64,000 nt of DNA, from the NCBI RefSeq assembly GCF_030253575.1, contig NC_080568.1, forward strand, positions 24,927,501-24,991,500, written 5' to 3'. This DNA is from Rhododendron vialii. Taxonomy: Eukaryota > Streptophyta > Magnoliopsida > Ericales > Ericaceae. Both the position numbers and the translations under genes were made by a program. The notes beneath the pieces are model-generated. The model saw only the letters and a program-made list of their open reading frames with translations, had not been told where the DNA came from and searched no databases. Below, piece by piece: positions 22,401 to 35,091 of the stretch (positions are counted from its first letter, which is position 1; each line of letters opens with the position of its first letter).

Positions 22401-25400
22401 GTTGTCCTTGCAATCGTGGAACGCCGATCTCATTTCCACTTTTGACTTTATGAATACGAGCAACGGATCCAGATTCCACAACCTTCTTTAGCTTGTTAAA
22501 GCAATCATCACAGACACGATATGGTTTGTTCATACTAGGAGCCAATGAAGCTTTCAATGACTTCCTGCTGCTGCATGATTTACAGAAGACGAGGCCACAG
22601 TTGTAGCAGTTGTGACGTTTTCTTCTAAAATTAAAGGTATTACGACAGCTGGAACACACAGAATTGTCAGTGTTGGATACTAACTTATGAAGACATATAA
22701 CAGCAGTGAAATTTGCACCACATGCTATGCTCTTTACTTGCTTATCTTTCAAAAAATCAACAAGTGTAGGTGTACTCCGGTCCTCGTTGTCTCCATGCCC
22801 TAATTGGCCTTTTGCACCCTTTCCCCAAGTATAAACCTCTGCTTTTGAAGTCAAAACAGCAACATGATGGGAACCACATGCTATTTGTTCCACAGAACTC
22901 TTGGCAATTTCACCTTCAATGCATGTGAGCATCTTTCCATCAGCTAAAGGACTCCCCATTGCATAAACTTGTCCGGAGCTTGTAAGTGCAATTGTTAGGT
23001 TGTGCCCACAGGATACTTGAGAGAAGCTTACATCAACCAATGAAGGTACACATGCTGGAACTAGTCTGGGTTCTTTGTCACCATGTCCAAGTCGGCCTTT
23101 ATCCCCATCCCCCCAAGTGAACAACTTTCCACATAAAGAGCTATCAGTGGAGCCCGAAGTAGATGTAGTTCTTACATCAACAACTGCAGCAGTATGCCAA
23201 ACTCCACAAGCAACCCTCACCGTGCGTAATCCTTTCAAATTTTCGACTTCCCTTGGAATACTTGTGCTACGATGATCTCCATGGCCTAGGACACCGAAAG
23301 TCCCATCTCCAAATGTAAACAGCTGGCCCGCGGATGTTATGAAAGCTGTGTGCCAAGTTCCACAAGAAATATAGGATACTTGTATATCCTCCATGGGGCT
23401 AGTTACTTTTTTAGGAATCCAGTGACTGACTTCACTTCCATGCCCAAGTAACCCAGAGTTGTGGCTACCATCACCCCATGTATAAAGATCCCCTGAAAAC
23501 GTAATGGCACAAGTGTGATATTCTCCGCATGCTACTAGCTCAATGTTCATTCCGGTAAGAGCGTCAATGGGTTTTGGGTGTGGAACATCATCCTCTACTC
23601 CATGCCCTAGTCTGCCGCCCGACTCCTCCCCCCAACTAAATACTTGCCCTTGCTTTGTCACTAACACAACATGCCTCGCACCACAAGCAATATTATGGAC
23701 ATCAAGTGCTATAGTGGATTCCAATGGTTTAGGCAAAAGGGCATCAAGTATGGTAGTAGATGAATTATGAACTCTATCGACACCACCACCCAGTTGCCCA
23801 TCGCCAATGCTTTCTCCCCAAATAAGAACATCCCCTAAGGCGTCAAAATCTTCATGACCGGAACCGTGGCTTGATGAACTTACAGCACTAGACAAACTAA
23901 TACGAAATGTTTCAGCTGCTGAACTTCGACTATTTGAATTATCTGTGGCTACAGATGAAAGTGAGCTAAGAGAACTAATAACTGGTTCAGGTTGAGCCTG
24001 ATTTTTGGTAGCTGCAGTATATGAAATTATGTCTGAGAATGCTTTTCCCAATCTACTCTGAGGAAGACTCTCGCCTTGTTGAGTACCTCCTTGGTCCTGA
24101 GGCAATTAGGTAAATAATGGAAAAAGGGAGGAGGAGGAGGAAGATAAGTAAATTAATTGAACATTCAAAGAGGATAGAAAAACAAAAAACTACAGCAATA
24201 CTAAGACATTGCTCCTTACAGAGGATGATCCAGATGGATAAGTTCTCCGAGCATGTAGACTGGCTATTGCTATACAATCAGTTTTTGCTTCACTACTAAA
24301 ATTGCGGTAACTGCCTCGTGAAATCAATGCCTTAAGACCGACAAACCAAACCTCGGCTTCATCCTTATCCTTACATACCTATCCATTCATCAGCAATATG
24401 GTTTGAAACAGATAAAATTAATAAACATGTGCAGTTCCATTTATGGAACTGCAAGTATAAAAATACAGGACAAACATAAGGCCTGGAGAAGAAAACTCAC
24501 CAAATCCAAGGACCTGTCATTGTATATGAGAGAGAAGGACTGATATTCCTTCTCGGGTCGGGGATACCGTTGGAATATTGCCTAAAACATGTATCATTTC
24601 CATCAACACTCTTGAATTTAAGCACAATCATAGTCTATTTACGAGCGAAAAATTGAAAAGGATTGAAATGAATTTCAAGGAGTGAGAACCATTGAGAAAA
24701 GTTACTTTCTCACCCCTCTTCCCTTCGCATAAGCACACAAAGATAAAAACTTCCTATGTATAAATTTTGTTGTAAAAACTAGCTTCTCTTCTTTCATGAG
24801 CAATAATTGAGATGACTTACAGTACGCTGTCCAGGAATTATCCTTGAAACATGACTTAGTTCAAGCTGTTTTTCATCTTTCCCATAGTACCATATCAACC
24901 TGGATTCATCCTGCAATAAGGTAAAAAGAACCTAACTATTGGACAAAAAGAAAACAGGGTTTCCTGTAACTAATAACATGGCAAATAGAGTAGCTTTTAG
25001 TAGCTAGGATGCCTTTTTTGCAAGTGCAATAATGACTCAAGGATTTTTGTCTCGATAGACTCCAAACTAATAACTAAAAATATAGATTTCAAGTTTTCAA
25101 CTCAAAAGATGCATCAAAAGTCTACACTAGACTGACCCTCTATCCTATTTTTATATAGTTTTTCCAGCCATTTAATGGGATCAAATGAAAATTTTCATCC
25201 AAAATTGATAATATATGATGATATCTTTATAGTTAGTCTTCAACCATTCAATGGGTCAGTTGACCCCTAATCTATCACATAGAGTAGCCATTACGCATGT
25301 GAGTTGATTTTGATGAATGATTCATGTTCTTTACATTTGAATGCACTAGTTTCTTTCACAGATAGGATGAGAAGCAAAGGATAGTTTCCCAGCACCACTC

Positions 25401-26642
25401 TTATTAATTCAGGTTTATGAATACCTTCTTCCATTCATGTGCAATACCCTTCCCAACTTACTCAAAGGTTGGCTCAAGCAAGGAAAACAAGTCTGGAGGG
25501 GACTAGATTGAAGGAGTTGAAAAGTAAAGTTTTGAAAAGTTCCAGGCTCTAGCTTGAAAGTGCTAGCTCTTTCTTCTCCCAAACCCAGTCATGCGAGTCA
25601 AGTCAGCGAAGGGGCAAATGGGTATGAGATAGATAGAAATTCCCAATCTTGCAATAAGCCCTTACTTTTGACCAATAGTACCTGATAAAATATTAGAGCC
25701 CTTCTATTGGAATGAAAACAAAGGGGAAAAAAGCCATTGAGCTCTCAGAAAACACACGTTTTTTCAGTCGTAAATGGGATGTCCTAGTGCAAGTAATTTT
25801 TGAAAACTATGAAAATATGCCAAAAACTTCATGCACGTATGACCTCCTCTTTACTCAATGACTATAATAATATACATGAAATAACTGTAATTGGATACAT
25901 GAACAATAAAGAGGTTGACTGCAGTTTCATTCAAATGGACACACCGAAACTTACAGTAGAAAGTCGAAATGGACAAAACTTCGGCTTCCCTCTGCGCCCA
26001 TACTTAAGTAAATATGCTCCTTTCTTAAGTGTTGCAATGGCCTGTAAATTAAGGAAAATGAAATTACAGTATATGAGCTAATATCTACATAATAAAACAG
26101 GACTGTTTTTGAAATTGTATTACGAAATCTAGAGGTCAAATTCGTTTTCCCCTTAATTGATGATCTGGATTTGTTCTCCCCGTTCTTAATTCCCTAAAAT
26201 CAGCACCCTCAAGGGCTCGGATTGTTTTGGATCAAAAACTGTTACCGCCCCAAAAATTCCAGAGAAGCACGCCCTCAACCACATTCCAGTGCTCCAACCA
26301 AAAAAAGAACCCACGTTCCCATGTAACTGGTTGACCAGCTCCTCCAAACTCTGCTCGGCTACAGCTCCTCAAGAATTTCAGATGGCAAAACCATCAAAAA
26401 TCTATGACGGAAATGCACAGGTAAGAATTGCTCTTTCCTATTTGGAATTTGATATTGAGAAATCCACAATTCCAGATAGAAAAATTCAATTTTGAAACCT
26501 AGTTTTCCTGTCACCAATCTTTATGATTTCAAACTCATCAAATTCACCGGAAGTGCTCTTTTAAATTCTGACACCCACTTTCCAATACGAAAAAAGTAAC
26601 CCAGTTTTTTCTGTCACGCTTTATGTGTCCATTCACTAGGGC

Positions 26643-26696
<54 letters not shown>

Positions 26697-29343
26697 TCAA
26701 TTACATTTCGTTATACCTTTCAGAATTTTAAGTGTAAGCTTTCCCCCACGATGCCCACGTTGAAGCCACCTTCACACCACCTTAGAAACTTGAGGTCAGA
26801 CCATTCTTCTACTTGCATATATGCCTAAGTTGACTCCATTTTGCATTTGGGTTCTATTTTTATTTTACAATTTTTCACATGCCCAACTACCGTTTTACAT
26901 TCTGTTGGTTTTATAGGTGCAAGGGTGTGCAAGTGCATTTCATACACGGCATAATTGTCCCAAGGGAGGATTGTTATATGTAGTTTTGCGTTTGAGATTT
27001 GGTTTGTTGATTTCCTCCCAAGGCGTTTTGAAATCTCATCCATATTTCTTCGAAGTTGAAGAATCCTATCCCCAATACCTTTTTCCAAGCTATTTTTCTC
27101 GATTGTGGCTAAATTTCTTACTGTATGAATGCTAACAGAAAGGACAAACAGACTGAAATGGTTCACTACCTGGAAGATGTTTTCCTAGGTAATGTAATGT
27201 AGCTTTCAAGAAAAAGATTATGATCCAAAAATACTTCATCCCAAGTTATATAAGTGGGGAAATATATTTTGGAAGGATCAAAAGTCTCACTGATAGGATG
27301 ATGACATTCTCTCAATCACAATGCACTTCTCTAAAAGCAGTAAGGTAAGAACTTGCTCTGTAAGAATAAAATATGTAGCCTATGGCATAGCTGATTTAGG
27401 CCAGAAGAAATTTAAGAGAAGCTTCAAACCAGATAACACAAAATACCAAAGTGACAGTGAACTCAGGAGCATGTTCATCGGAAAACAAGTGGGTCAAATC
27501 TAATGGTTATGAGGCTTGGTGTAAGCATAAGGAAAGCTCTACGGGCTAGGGTAAAGAAAAAGCAGCCTATACAAGCAACGGAAAGGAAAATGCCCATGTG
27601 TGAATTTTCTTATTTCTAGTTTTGGATAATTGGAGGATTTGGAAGCATATTTCAAGGTAACAACTTCATTCATAGAAGTTCTCTTGGCGAAAAAACAAAG
27701 AATCATAGAAGGTTGTTGAAATGTGTCATTTTCTTAGATTGATAATTGTTCAATTGATAGAATAACTATATCTTCAACGACTTTTTCTTTATGTTGCTTA
27801 AATTATATTGGTTCTTGGATGTTTTAAGTTGATCTATTGTTCTTAAATTCACACACCTGAATTGAATGGGCCATTTGTGAAATGAATTTTAACATGTGGA
27901 CTTTAACTTAAGTCGGGGTTGGTCGGAGGTGACCAATAATAACAAGGGTGTTGGTAGTTTGAGATTGGACGTGCCTTTAGGCACGTAGTTTGGAGAAAAA
28001 AGATACAGAAACCCGTCTATCCGGTTGGTATATTCTCAATTCGGCATCAAACAATTTACAGTGGACAATTTTTCCCCTTATGGAATGTTCTTTTGTGCTT
28101 TTAGTAGGTCTCCTACTGAGTTCCTCATAGAACACAGAATGAAGGTTATTGGTATGATAGAAACATTGAATTGAAGTAGGAAGCAAACAAAGCATTGGCG
28201 GAATCTACAGTAATTTTGTTCTTCAAATTATGGTTTTGCTCACTTCCTATTCTTTTCTTGAGAGTGCACCAGATCAAATTGATTTCATTCTTTTACTTTG
28301 CTAGGCCAATTCATTTTTTTTTTTTTGTTGAAACAGACCAATTCTTTTTTATGTTTTTTTTTTGAAACGGCAACAATGTTGATTAAGAAAATTGTAAGGG
28401 TACATCAAGTAGGGGGAGGGAAATCCAACCCATGGTTGGATAAAAAAGGAAAACTCCAGATGGGACAAGCCCAATACACCTTTGGGGCCAAGCCCACTTA
28501 AATCTCTTTCATTCTTTATACAAAAATGCAAAAAATGCTTACGGTGTCTAGGTTTTTTTGAACGGTGTTACAGTGTCTAGCTTGGCGGTAAAGGTTACAG
28601 GTGATCCTAATGAAAACCCAAACATGTTTATGAATGGTTCACGATTTTCATCAATATTTTCTTGTGTTATTCTTCATTGTTTTGCTCTTGATAAGAGTCT
28701 GGTGGGTTTAGGTTTGTACCAGTATATGTAGGGAACTGCCTTTGGGCACAGGCTTTAGTTAGTCTACATACAAGCTCACAAGGAAGGATAAACATTTAGG
28801 GTCCATATTTCTGATCCAGTGCTAGTGGGATACAAAAACCCTTGTGCTTTGTCATTCAGTGCCTTGTTGATACATGTATTCTGTTGATATGTACTTGAGT
28901 CCACACTACCAAGTTGAAACGAGCAAAACGACCGAAATAATCATCACAGAGTAAGGAGAACTCAAAATGACAAATTTGGCATTCAAAAGCATTGAAAATA
29001 AATCGAACATAAAAGCGCACACAAAGATACTGCAGTATATGAGACTATGAGAGAACCAAATCACCAATGGTGTTTTAGAGCTTCATGTGCCATAATAACA
29101 CTAAGGAATGATCCATTAGCCAATATGAACTACTGAGATTTTAATAAGTTCAACATAACTCATGAATATCTGAGTTCATCAAGCAACTAAAGTGAACTAG
29201 AAGGACCTGTAACTCCACATTGAACGCAATAATTCTATGCTACCAAACGCAATAACGTTTTAAACAATTACGCAGCTACAGATAAGGATATTTACCTGGT
29301 CGATGTCTCTTTCTGCCAGACTACTCCTCTTAAAATCAGCCAT
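19449..29343 (-). CDS. PH-RCC1-FYVE-BRX protein, PRAF/RLD family (9 exons, 1019 aa)
   Basis: Exons on the minus strand: 29296-29343, 25955-26041, 24821-24910, 24501-24581, 24220-24378, 22030-24096, 21240-21386, 20371-20660, 19449-19539. All introns are GT-AG and the joined frame is open for 1019 residues from MADFKRSSLAERDIDQ to HNIPPL-stop. Domains in order: PH at about 17-125 (GAYLLKYGRRGKPKFCPFRL; PGQRTAIFQRYPRPEKEYQS); seven RCC1 repeats at about 242-622 (repeated CG.WHT and WG.G..G.LGHG); FYVE zinc finger at about 636-687 (C-S-S-C ... RRKRHNCYNCG ... C-D-D-C, the plant variant of the R-H-H-C-R motif); coiled coil at about 830-905; BRX domain at the C-terminus (RKRFTEEQAEKWWAEHGVEV). The family binds phosphoinositides and small GTPases; in Arabidopsis RLD proteins bind LAZY proteins through BRX and act in auxin transport and gravity response. 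Intron 1 is 3.25 kb. The start is the only ATG in the short first exon and matches the family. Confidence 0.95.
26648..26693. repeat. (CT)n microsatellite
   Basis: Uninterrupted CT dinucleotides in intron 1 of the PRAF/RLD gene. Confidence 0.95.
28362..28500 (-). mobile_element. 5'-truncated LINE 3' end
   Basis: On the minus strand the segment ends TTGTTGCCGTTTC followed by a poly-A run (28355-28364 as T on the plus strand). This matches the ends of the LINE pieces at 35092 and near 40992. The rest of the LINE is missing, as is usual after incomplete reverse transcription. It sits in PRAF/RLD intron 1. Confidence 0.5.
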
Positions 29344-29597
29344 TCAAGTTGCACTATCAGGGAAAGACCAGCAGTAGACCCAAAACCCATTTGCACATTC
29401 CAATGCCCAATTCTTCCCCATAAACAAATCACTCCAAGGATCTACACGATCTCGTGATCTTGAACAACCAATCACTTCACCTAACCCATCTTGTTATTAT
29501 ACCCCAAGAATCAAATTACAAGCACATCAAGCCACTCCTGGGAATATCATGCATCTAGACTTGTAGAAATCAACGTCTACCTCTGGAATAACTAAAA

Positions 29598-29942
29598 CCA
29601 GTTACCAAACCCTAGAAATTCATTTGCACATCCGAATTTAGCATCGTGAATGCCGAACGCATAAAGCCTCTGAAATGCACCAAACAGGCATTTAGTATTG
29701 TAACCAATCAAGCTCCAGCTCAAAAGCTTAAGAACTAGTTCTCCCAAATTCCCAATTCACTATAAGTTACAAACCCTATAAACGCATTTCCACATGCGAA
29801 TTTTGCGTCGCGAATGTCGAACACATAAAGCCACTAAAATGCACCAAACCGGCGTTTAGTATTGTAACCAATCTAGCTCTCCAGCTCAAAGGCTTAAAAA
29901 CTAGTTCCTTCCAATTCCCAATAACTTACAAACCCTAGAAAT
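29598..29942. repeat. Tandem duplication in the PRAF/RLD 5' region, ~160-bp units
   Basis: Two copies run roughly 29598-29765 and 29766-29935. Each goes from ACAAACCCTA through CATAAAGCC, AAATGCACCAAAC, TTTAGTATTGTAACCAATC and CTCCAGCTCAAA to AACTAGTTC. Each begins with AAACCCTA, a telo-box-like motif common upstream of plant housekeeping genes. They lie 250-600 bp upstream of the start codon, so may be leader or core promoter. Confidence 0.85.
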
Positions 29943-29946
29943 TCAT

Positions 29947-30210
29947 ATGTGGGTCCCGAAACCTGAAGAATTTTGCACACACAATGCTTGGAAAAAGGCA
30001 CTAAACGATAAGTCTTATCGCGGGCGGGTTCGTCGTTACCTACATTTGGAGATTCGACCTAATATAAACTCGGCCATTGTGGATGATGAATCTGAGACTG
30101 TGGAGCTCCGAATGGCGATTGAGGAAGAAAATAGATTCTATTCGTACACGGAAGATGGGTCAGGTATCGTTGTGCCTTTTTTGAAGACGAAAATCGAGTC
30201 TTTGGTTTGA
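29947..30210 (+). other. Orphan open frame, 87 codons
   Basis: An open frame beginning MWVPKPEEFCTHNAWKK and ending KTKIESLV-stop, running opposite to the PRAF/RLD gene. Its composition (many charged residues, no low-complexity) looks protein-like, but I recognise no family and no flanking exon. It may be a scrap of a gene or chance. Confidence 0.2.
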
Positions 30211-30324
30211 AAAATTGGATCTTTCACAATTGAGGGTTGCTGGTGCTTTGAGAGGAAGATTGTTCATTCTCTCTCTCTCTCCCCCTCTTTCTCTCGCGCG
30301 GTTTTGTTGTTTCTCTCTCTTACC

Positions 30325-30360
30325 GGGACATTGTTACGTGGGTGCCACGTCACGGTCAAA
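30325..30360. promoter_or_regulatory. ACGT-core element cluster
   Basis: The stretch TTACGTGGGTGCCACGTCAC holds two ACGT cores (ACGTGG and CCACGTCA) close together, followed by GGTCAAAC, a W-box-like TTGAC on the other strand. ACGT cores are bZIP binding sites in plants, and paired ones form abscisic-acid response units. It is about 1 kb upstream of the PRAF/RLD start. Function is inferred only from motif. Confidence 0.3.
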
Positions 30361-30389
30361 CGAAATATGACACTCTCTGACACACGAGG

Positions 30390-30672
30390 GAGAGATCCTT
30401 TCACATTAACCAAAATTCTACGACCACGTCCAAAATCACACACCTAAATACACACTATTTGCAGATAAAAAAAAAAAAATACACACCATCTCACAAAATA
30501 CAAAAATTCTACGACCACATCCAAAATCACACACCCAAATACACATCCTCTCACAAAATACAAGAGTCCCACACATACTAGTTCTCCCACTATGTGTGTG
30601 TGAGACATTTGTATTTTGTAAGATGGTGTATATTTGGGTTTGTAATTTTGGGTGTGGTTGTAGCATCTCTCA
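30390..30672. mobile_element. Foldback MITE with internal direct repeats
   Basis: The left half (ATTCTACGACCAC, TCCAAAATCACACACC, AAATACACA) is repeated directly at about 30414 and 30505. The right half (30575-30672) is the inverse complement of the same blocks. Both outer ends read GAGAGAT. No target duplication was fixed. Confidence 0.5.
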
Positions 30673-31091
30673 TATATTAAAGAGAACATTCAGTTGTGAA
30701 AAATTTATAAATTTTTATTTATGATTGAAAAGTTATAAGGTATTTTCGGTAATGAGTAAGTTGTTAAGAAATGTGAATAAATTATTGATGAGTTTGTGAT
30801 GGGCCTAAATCCACCGCATGCCACGTGAGGCCTACTCCGGGTCCTAAAAAATACAGAAAAATAAACAATTTTAGAAAACATAACTACCGATATTCATTGG
30901 AACTGATTTTTAACAGGATGTACTCTATAAAAAAATTTAAAATTTATGAATATTTTTCTGTAATTAGGGCATGGGGTAGCATTGTTGATATTCTTTAGTG
31001 CCCCGCCAAGAATCTATATTAGCATACGTTATCGTGTAACCCATACACTTGACCTTGGGGTTAGACACCACAACATGACCTTAGAGTCTTA
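30673..31091. other. Intergenic, no gene recognised
   Basis: AT-rich sequence between two small elements. Nothing else could be supported. Confidence 0.5.
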
Positions 31092-31331
31092 GAGCTCGTT
31101 CCGCAACGCAAAAAAAAACTTTTATTTTTTAAAAAGGTAATTTCAAGCTCAAAAATTATGGGCTTATTGAAATATAAAAATATGCAATATGGATTTTATT
31201 TGAAAGATCTCATCTAGATCTTTTATACAATGCAAAAAAATTTGAAAATTTATTTTTCTTTTACATTATTTTTTAATTTGAAAATGTGAAATAAGCTGCT
31301 TATTTTTTAAGAAGGTTTCTGGAACGGGGCC
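31092..31331. mobile_element. Tourist-like MITE with TTA TSD
   Basis: A 240-bp AT-rich element with ends GAGCTCGTTCC at the left and GGCCCCGTTCC (complement) at the right. It is flanked by TTA on both sides (31089-31091 and 31332-31334), as in PIF/Harbinger-derived Tourist elements. An inexact palindrome AGATCTCATCTAGATCT lies at its centre. A decayed relative lies at 5608-5840. Confidence 0.75.
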
Positions 31332-31473
31332 TTAGACCCATCCAACAAACGGACTTGGGAGTAATGCTTTCTTCAATCAAATAATTTATGTATCTTATTA
31401 TGGTCGACCGAAAGGAACTGCAGAAACGAGGATAGACGTAAAGCAAACTTCTGTCGAGCTCATAGTAAAGATG

Positions 31474-31508
31474 TGTAACAACCCGTATTTTTACAATTAA
31501 TAATATCG

Positions 31509-31545
<37 letters not shown>

Positions 31546-34021
31546 CGTAATAATAAAAAAAAATTCCTTCCTTAATAGATATATACAAATATAATTATCT
31601 TATCCTATTTATCTTATTTTTATTTTTCTTTACAAATTGCATGCATGCATGCATACAAACTCCTTCTGTTTCTTCCTCTCTTACTCAGTCTCTACTTCCT
31701 CCCTGACCATATATTCGTCATTATCTCGTCTATCTCAAAGCCCAGATAGAAATTTCATTAATTCAATTCTATCACCCTCTTCAAAAATTCTCCTATAAAT
31801 ACCCCATCACTCTGACCCTAGGGCATACCACAATACTCCTCACGCCCCACCAGTCCAGAAGAGAGAGAAAAATCGGAGGAAACCAAGCTCCAATCCATGG
31901 AGTTTTAGAGAGAGAAAGTAAGAGAGAGAAAAGTGGGTTTGTGTCCAAAAACCAACCGAAACCCCAAATTAACCGTTCCAAACTTTTCCTCCAACTCCAA
32001 GCATCCCTAAACACCATCCAATTCGGACCCAAGGTCTCCCGATCGAAGAAACCGAAGTCACCTTCTTCAAAAATTCAAGTTTCGTTTTCGATCCAATTCG
32101 ATCCAATCGAGGTATTATAATCCATTCCAACCTCCTTTTTATGTTTATTAAGTGTTTTTAAGCCTAACCAAGGTTCCCCGTAGTCCCATGCATCAAAACC
32201 GAAGCAAACGAACAAAAAAAAAAAAACAGTTTCAACCTTGCGGCCGCGAGGTGCGGGCCGCAAGAACCAATCGCCGAGTTGTGGCAGAAGGCTCCACTGC
32301 AAGGTCAACCGGTCAAACCTTACGATTTGGACAGTTTTGGTTCGAAATCGTTTTGCGACCTTCCGAACATCATTTTTGACATCCGAACTATTTTTTCTAG
32401 ACTTTTCACATCTCAAAGATCATAACTTGTTAAGATCATATTTTTTTTATTTAATTACCTATTTATTAAATTATTTATTAGTTATCTTTCAAAATTTACA
32501 AACAAAAAATCTTTGCGACCTTCCAAACAACGTTTTAACACCCAAACTATTTTTTTCTAGACTCCTTGTATCTCAAAGATGATATCTTGTTAATTTAATA
32601 TCTTTTTTATTTAATTTACTATTTATTATTATTTTTATAGTATTTCCAATCAAAATTACCTTATGACCTTATAAACCTTATTATTAATGCCCGAATAATT
32701 TTATTTAGACTCCTTACATTCCGAAGATGAAACTCTGTTAATCTCAACATATTTTATTTATTAGATTATTTATTATCTATTTATTTTACTTTCAGCAACT
32801 TTCGTTAATATCTTTATTTAAAATAATCTCGCGACCCTCCGAATCCAACTTTTGATACTCAACTGGTTGCATAGAGCCTTTAGGACTTTTATTAAGGTTA
32901 TGTTAATTATTCTAACATTTTTACCTAATTAATGTATTTAATTAATATTTAATCAATCTAATTGCTTAGAAATTAATAATTAAAGAGAGCCTAGAAAAAT
33001 ATTTTTTTAAAATTCTTTTAAAAAGTTCTTACTTATTATCATCATGGCTATACAAGACTAAGGGCAACGGCCCATTCATAAAAGGTTGTGTGATTGTTTT
33101 GCTTGTAGTTTGTTTTAATTATTATTCGTTTTAATTGTATATTGCACCGACACTTGATTCGAAATGCTAGATTGGACCCTAGAGATATGGGGTGGTATGC
33201 GAATAGAATTCACCTAGACGATGCTAGGTAATGGATGAATTGGAAAGTTTTATTTTTAGATTGCCTGCATGCGTGATTTTAAGATGTGATGAGATTTGTG
33301 ATGAGATTGAAACTGGCGGGAGTCCAGTGATGAATTGATAGACTGGCGGGAGTCCAGTGATGATTGTGAAGTAATTTGTGAAATGGTATATAAGATAGGC
33401 GAACCCTAGTTGTGATTCAGGCATGATAAGCTTTCCCCTTGTTATAGTTATTGGGGTGCACACTTGGTATATAACTTAGGTATATCTGCGACAGCAAAGG
33501 GAAGTGATCTCATGAGACCGAGCATGGCTAGCGGTTGGGGAGAAAAGATCACGCGGATGAGATCTTAGATCACACGATAAGTTAATGGATAGTAATGAAC
33601 TGGCTTATGTGAAAAATATCTGTTTGACTTCTTCAATTCAATATAATCTTGTTACCTGCTAGTTGTATAGTAGGAGGGGTGATTGGGTTGGATTATTCTA
33701 CTGTGTGATTTATCATTCACGGATGCGTCTGTATCTTGGCAAATCGTTTGCTTTAGCGATCAATTTGCCAGAGGGCGCTGGATTCAATGGAGAGGATTTA
33801 AAGATGGCGCAGTTCGACAAGGAAAGAATATCAGGAATGAAGATCGAGTATGCTTCGGATTTGTATCAAGTCTAAAGTCAGCTGTGAAGTTAATGTATTT
33901 TGAATCAGTAAATTTATCTTGTGACTGTAATAGCTAAGCTTTATTTTGAAAAATTATATTTATTTAGCTAAGTTTCTTAAGATTATATTTTATATTGCTT
34001 CTGGAAAGTCGGGGTGTTACA
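31474..34021 (+). mobile_element. Solo LTR, ~2.55 kb, with 5-bp TSD AGATG
   Basis: The segment begins TGTAACAACCCG and ends GGGTGTTACA, the TG...CA form with short inverted ends of an LTR. It is flanked by AGATG on both sides (31469-31473 and 34022-34026). No second LTR, primer site or gag/pol is present, so this is the product of recombination between two LTRs. An AT microsatellite lies at 31509-31541. A promoter-like TATAAAT sits at 31794-31800 in plus orientation, which sets the strand call tentatively. Termini of this type are common in plant Ty3/gypsy elements; the lineage is not determined. Confidence 0.82.
32355..32890 (+). repeat. Four diverged ~150-170 bp repeats inside the solo LTR
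   Basis: Units begin at 32355, 32515, 32663 and 32831 with (GC)GACCTTCCGAAC or a variant. Each continues with a GACATCCGAACTATTTTT-like block, TAGACT.CTT and, in the first three, CTCAAAGAT or CCGAAGAT followed by TTATTTAATT-rich sequence. A second, 30-bp duplication (ACTGGCGGGAGTCCAGTGATGA) lies at 33311-33365. Confidence 0.8.
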
Positions 34022-35091
34022 AGATGAAAAGAACCTGTCGTAAAAATAGTCGATCGACCTAGTGAGAAAGATCCAATCATAATGGCTATCACAATTTGAA
34101 AAGTTGGTCAAAGCCATGATTTCGATGGAAGATACTGTGCATGCTAGCTTGTTTATTCGACAAAGGGGATTTAGTCCAAAAGAAAGAAGGGTTTGTAATG
34201 GTAGCAACATTCATTGTGTGGGAATGGGGCAAGAAGTCAAAACAATAACAATAGCAGCATCGACAATCATGGCAGCAGTAATAAAATTGCACCGATGAAG
34301 TGAACACAGTCAATGCCCAACCCACTCGCAAACTGCAGTCGCACTTAACGCCACGCCTCATGTCGTAGCTAACCCTATGCCAAACCATGGTAAAGGTTCA
34401 ACATATGCCAACCACCTTAACAATGATGCCACACCTATCAATCCTAGACTGACATCATTATCAACTAAAACCCCTCATACATTTTCTTGAAAAATGCTAT
34501 TGTTGTTATTAAATTGTCAAGGGAGACATAAGAGGAGTAGGTGATGAAATGCTGGGAATGGTTTGCCCAAGATTATGAAGCTAGACCTAGCTAGAAGACC
34601 TGATCTACTTTGAGAAAAGTGTACTAGAGCCATGTGGCTATTACGTGGTTCGGTCCGAACTTGCCAATTAGGGATGAAGAATGGTCGATCAATGAATTCA
34701 CGACTGAGAAGAGATGATATCCTTTGGATGGGAATCACTCAACTTGAGAGCAATACTAGTCCAGCCCCATATCAAATACCTCATTGGTTATATATGCTAA
34801 AGCCACATCATCATGGTACGACAATTGGCACCCTCTTGCTGATAAATTTGGCCCCAAAATCACTGCCATTCACTGGCATTCCTAATGATGCACTAATGTC
34901 TTTTGAGATTCGAAACGGGCTCTTCTAGGCCGGCCCCATTTTGTCATCCATTACCTATCCAAACCCACCTCATGTCAAACCCTACCCACATAAGTCCCAT
35001 TTTAAGTGAAATATCAAAATACCCCCTCTTTAATACTACATGTTAGAATCTTCCGTTTTTCCTCTCTCTCATCTCTTTCTCTCCACCTTCA
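34022..35091 (+). other. Repeat debris, possible LINE remnant
   Basis: No intact gene. A broken plus-strand stretch near 34495 reads MLLLLLNCQG, reminiscent of the start of plant LINE ORF2 (N-C-R-G motif), preceded by Asn-rich broken frames as in an ORF1 tail. Several stops interrupt it. The assignment is weak. Confidence 0.3.

Noticed and set aside
34089..34388. Minus-strand frame of 99 codons with many aromatic residues
   Set aside because: It lies opposite a broken Asn-rich LINE-like stretch and has no recognisable domain.
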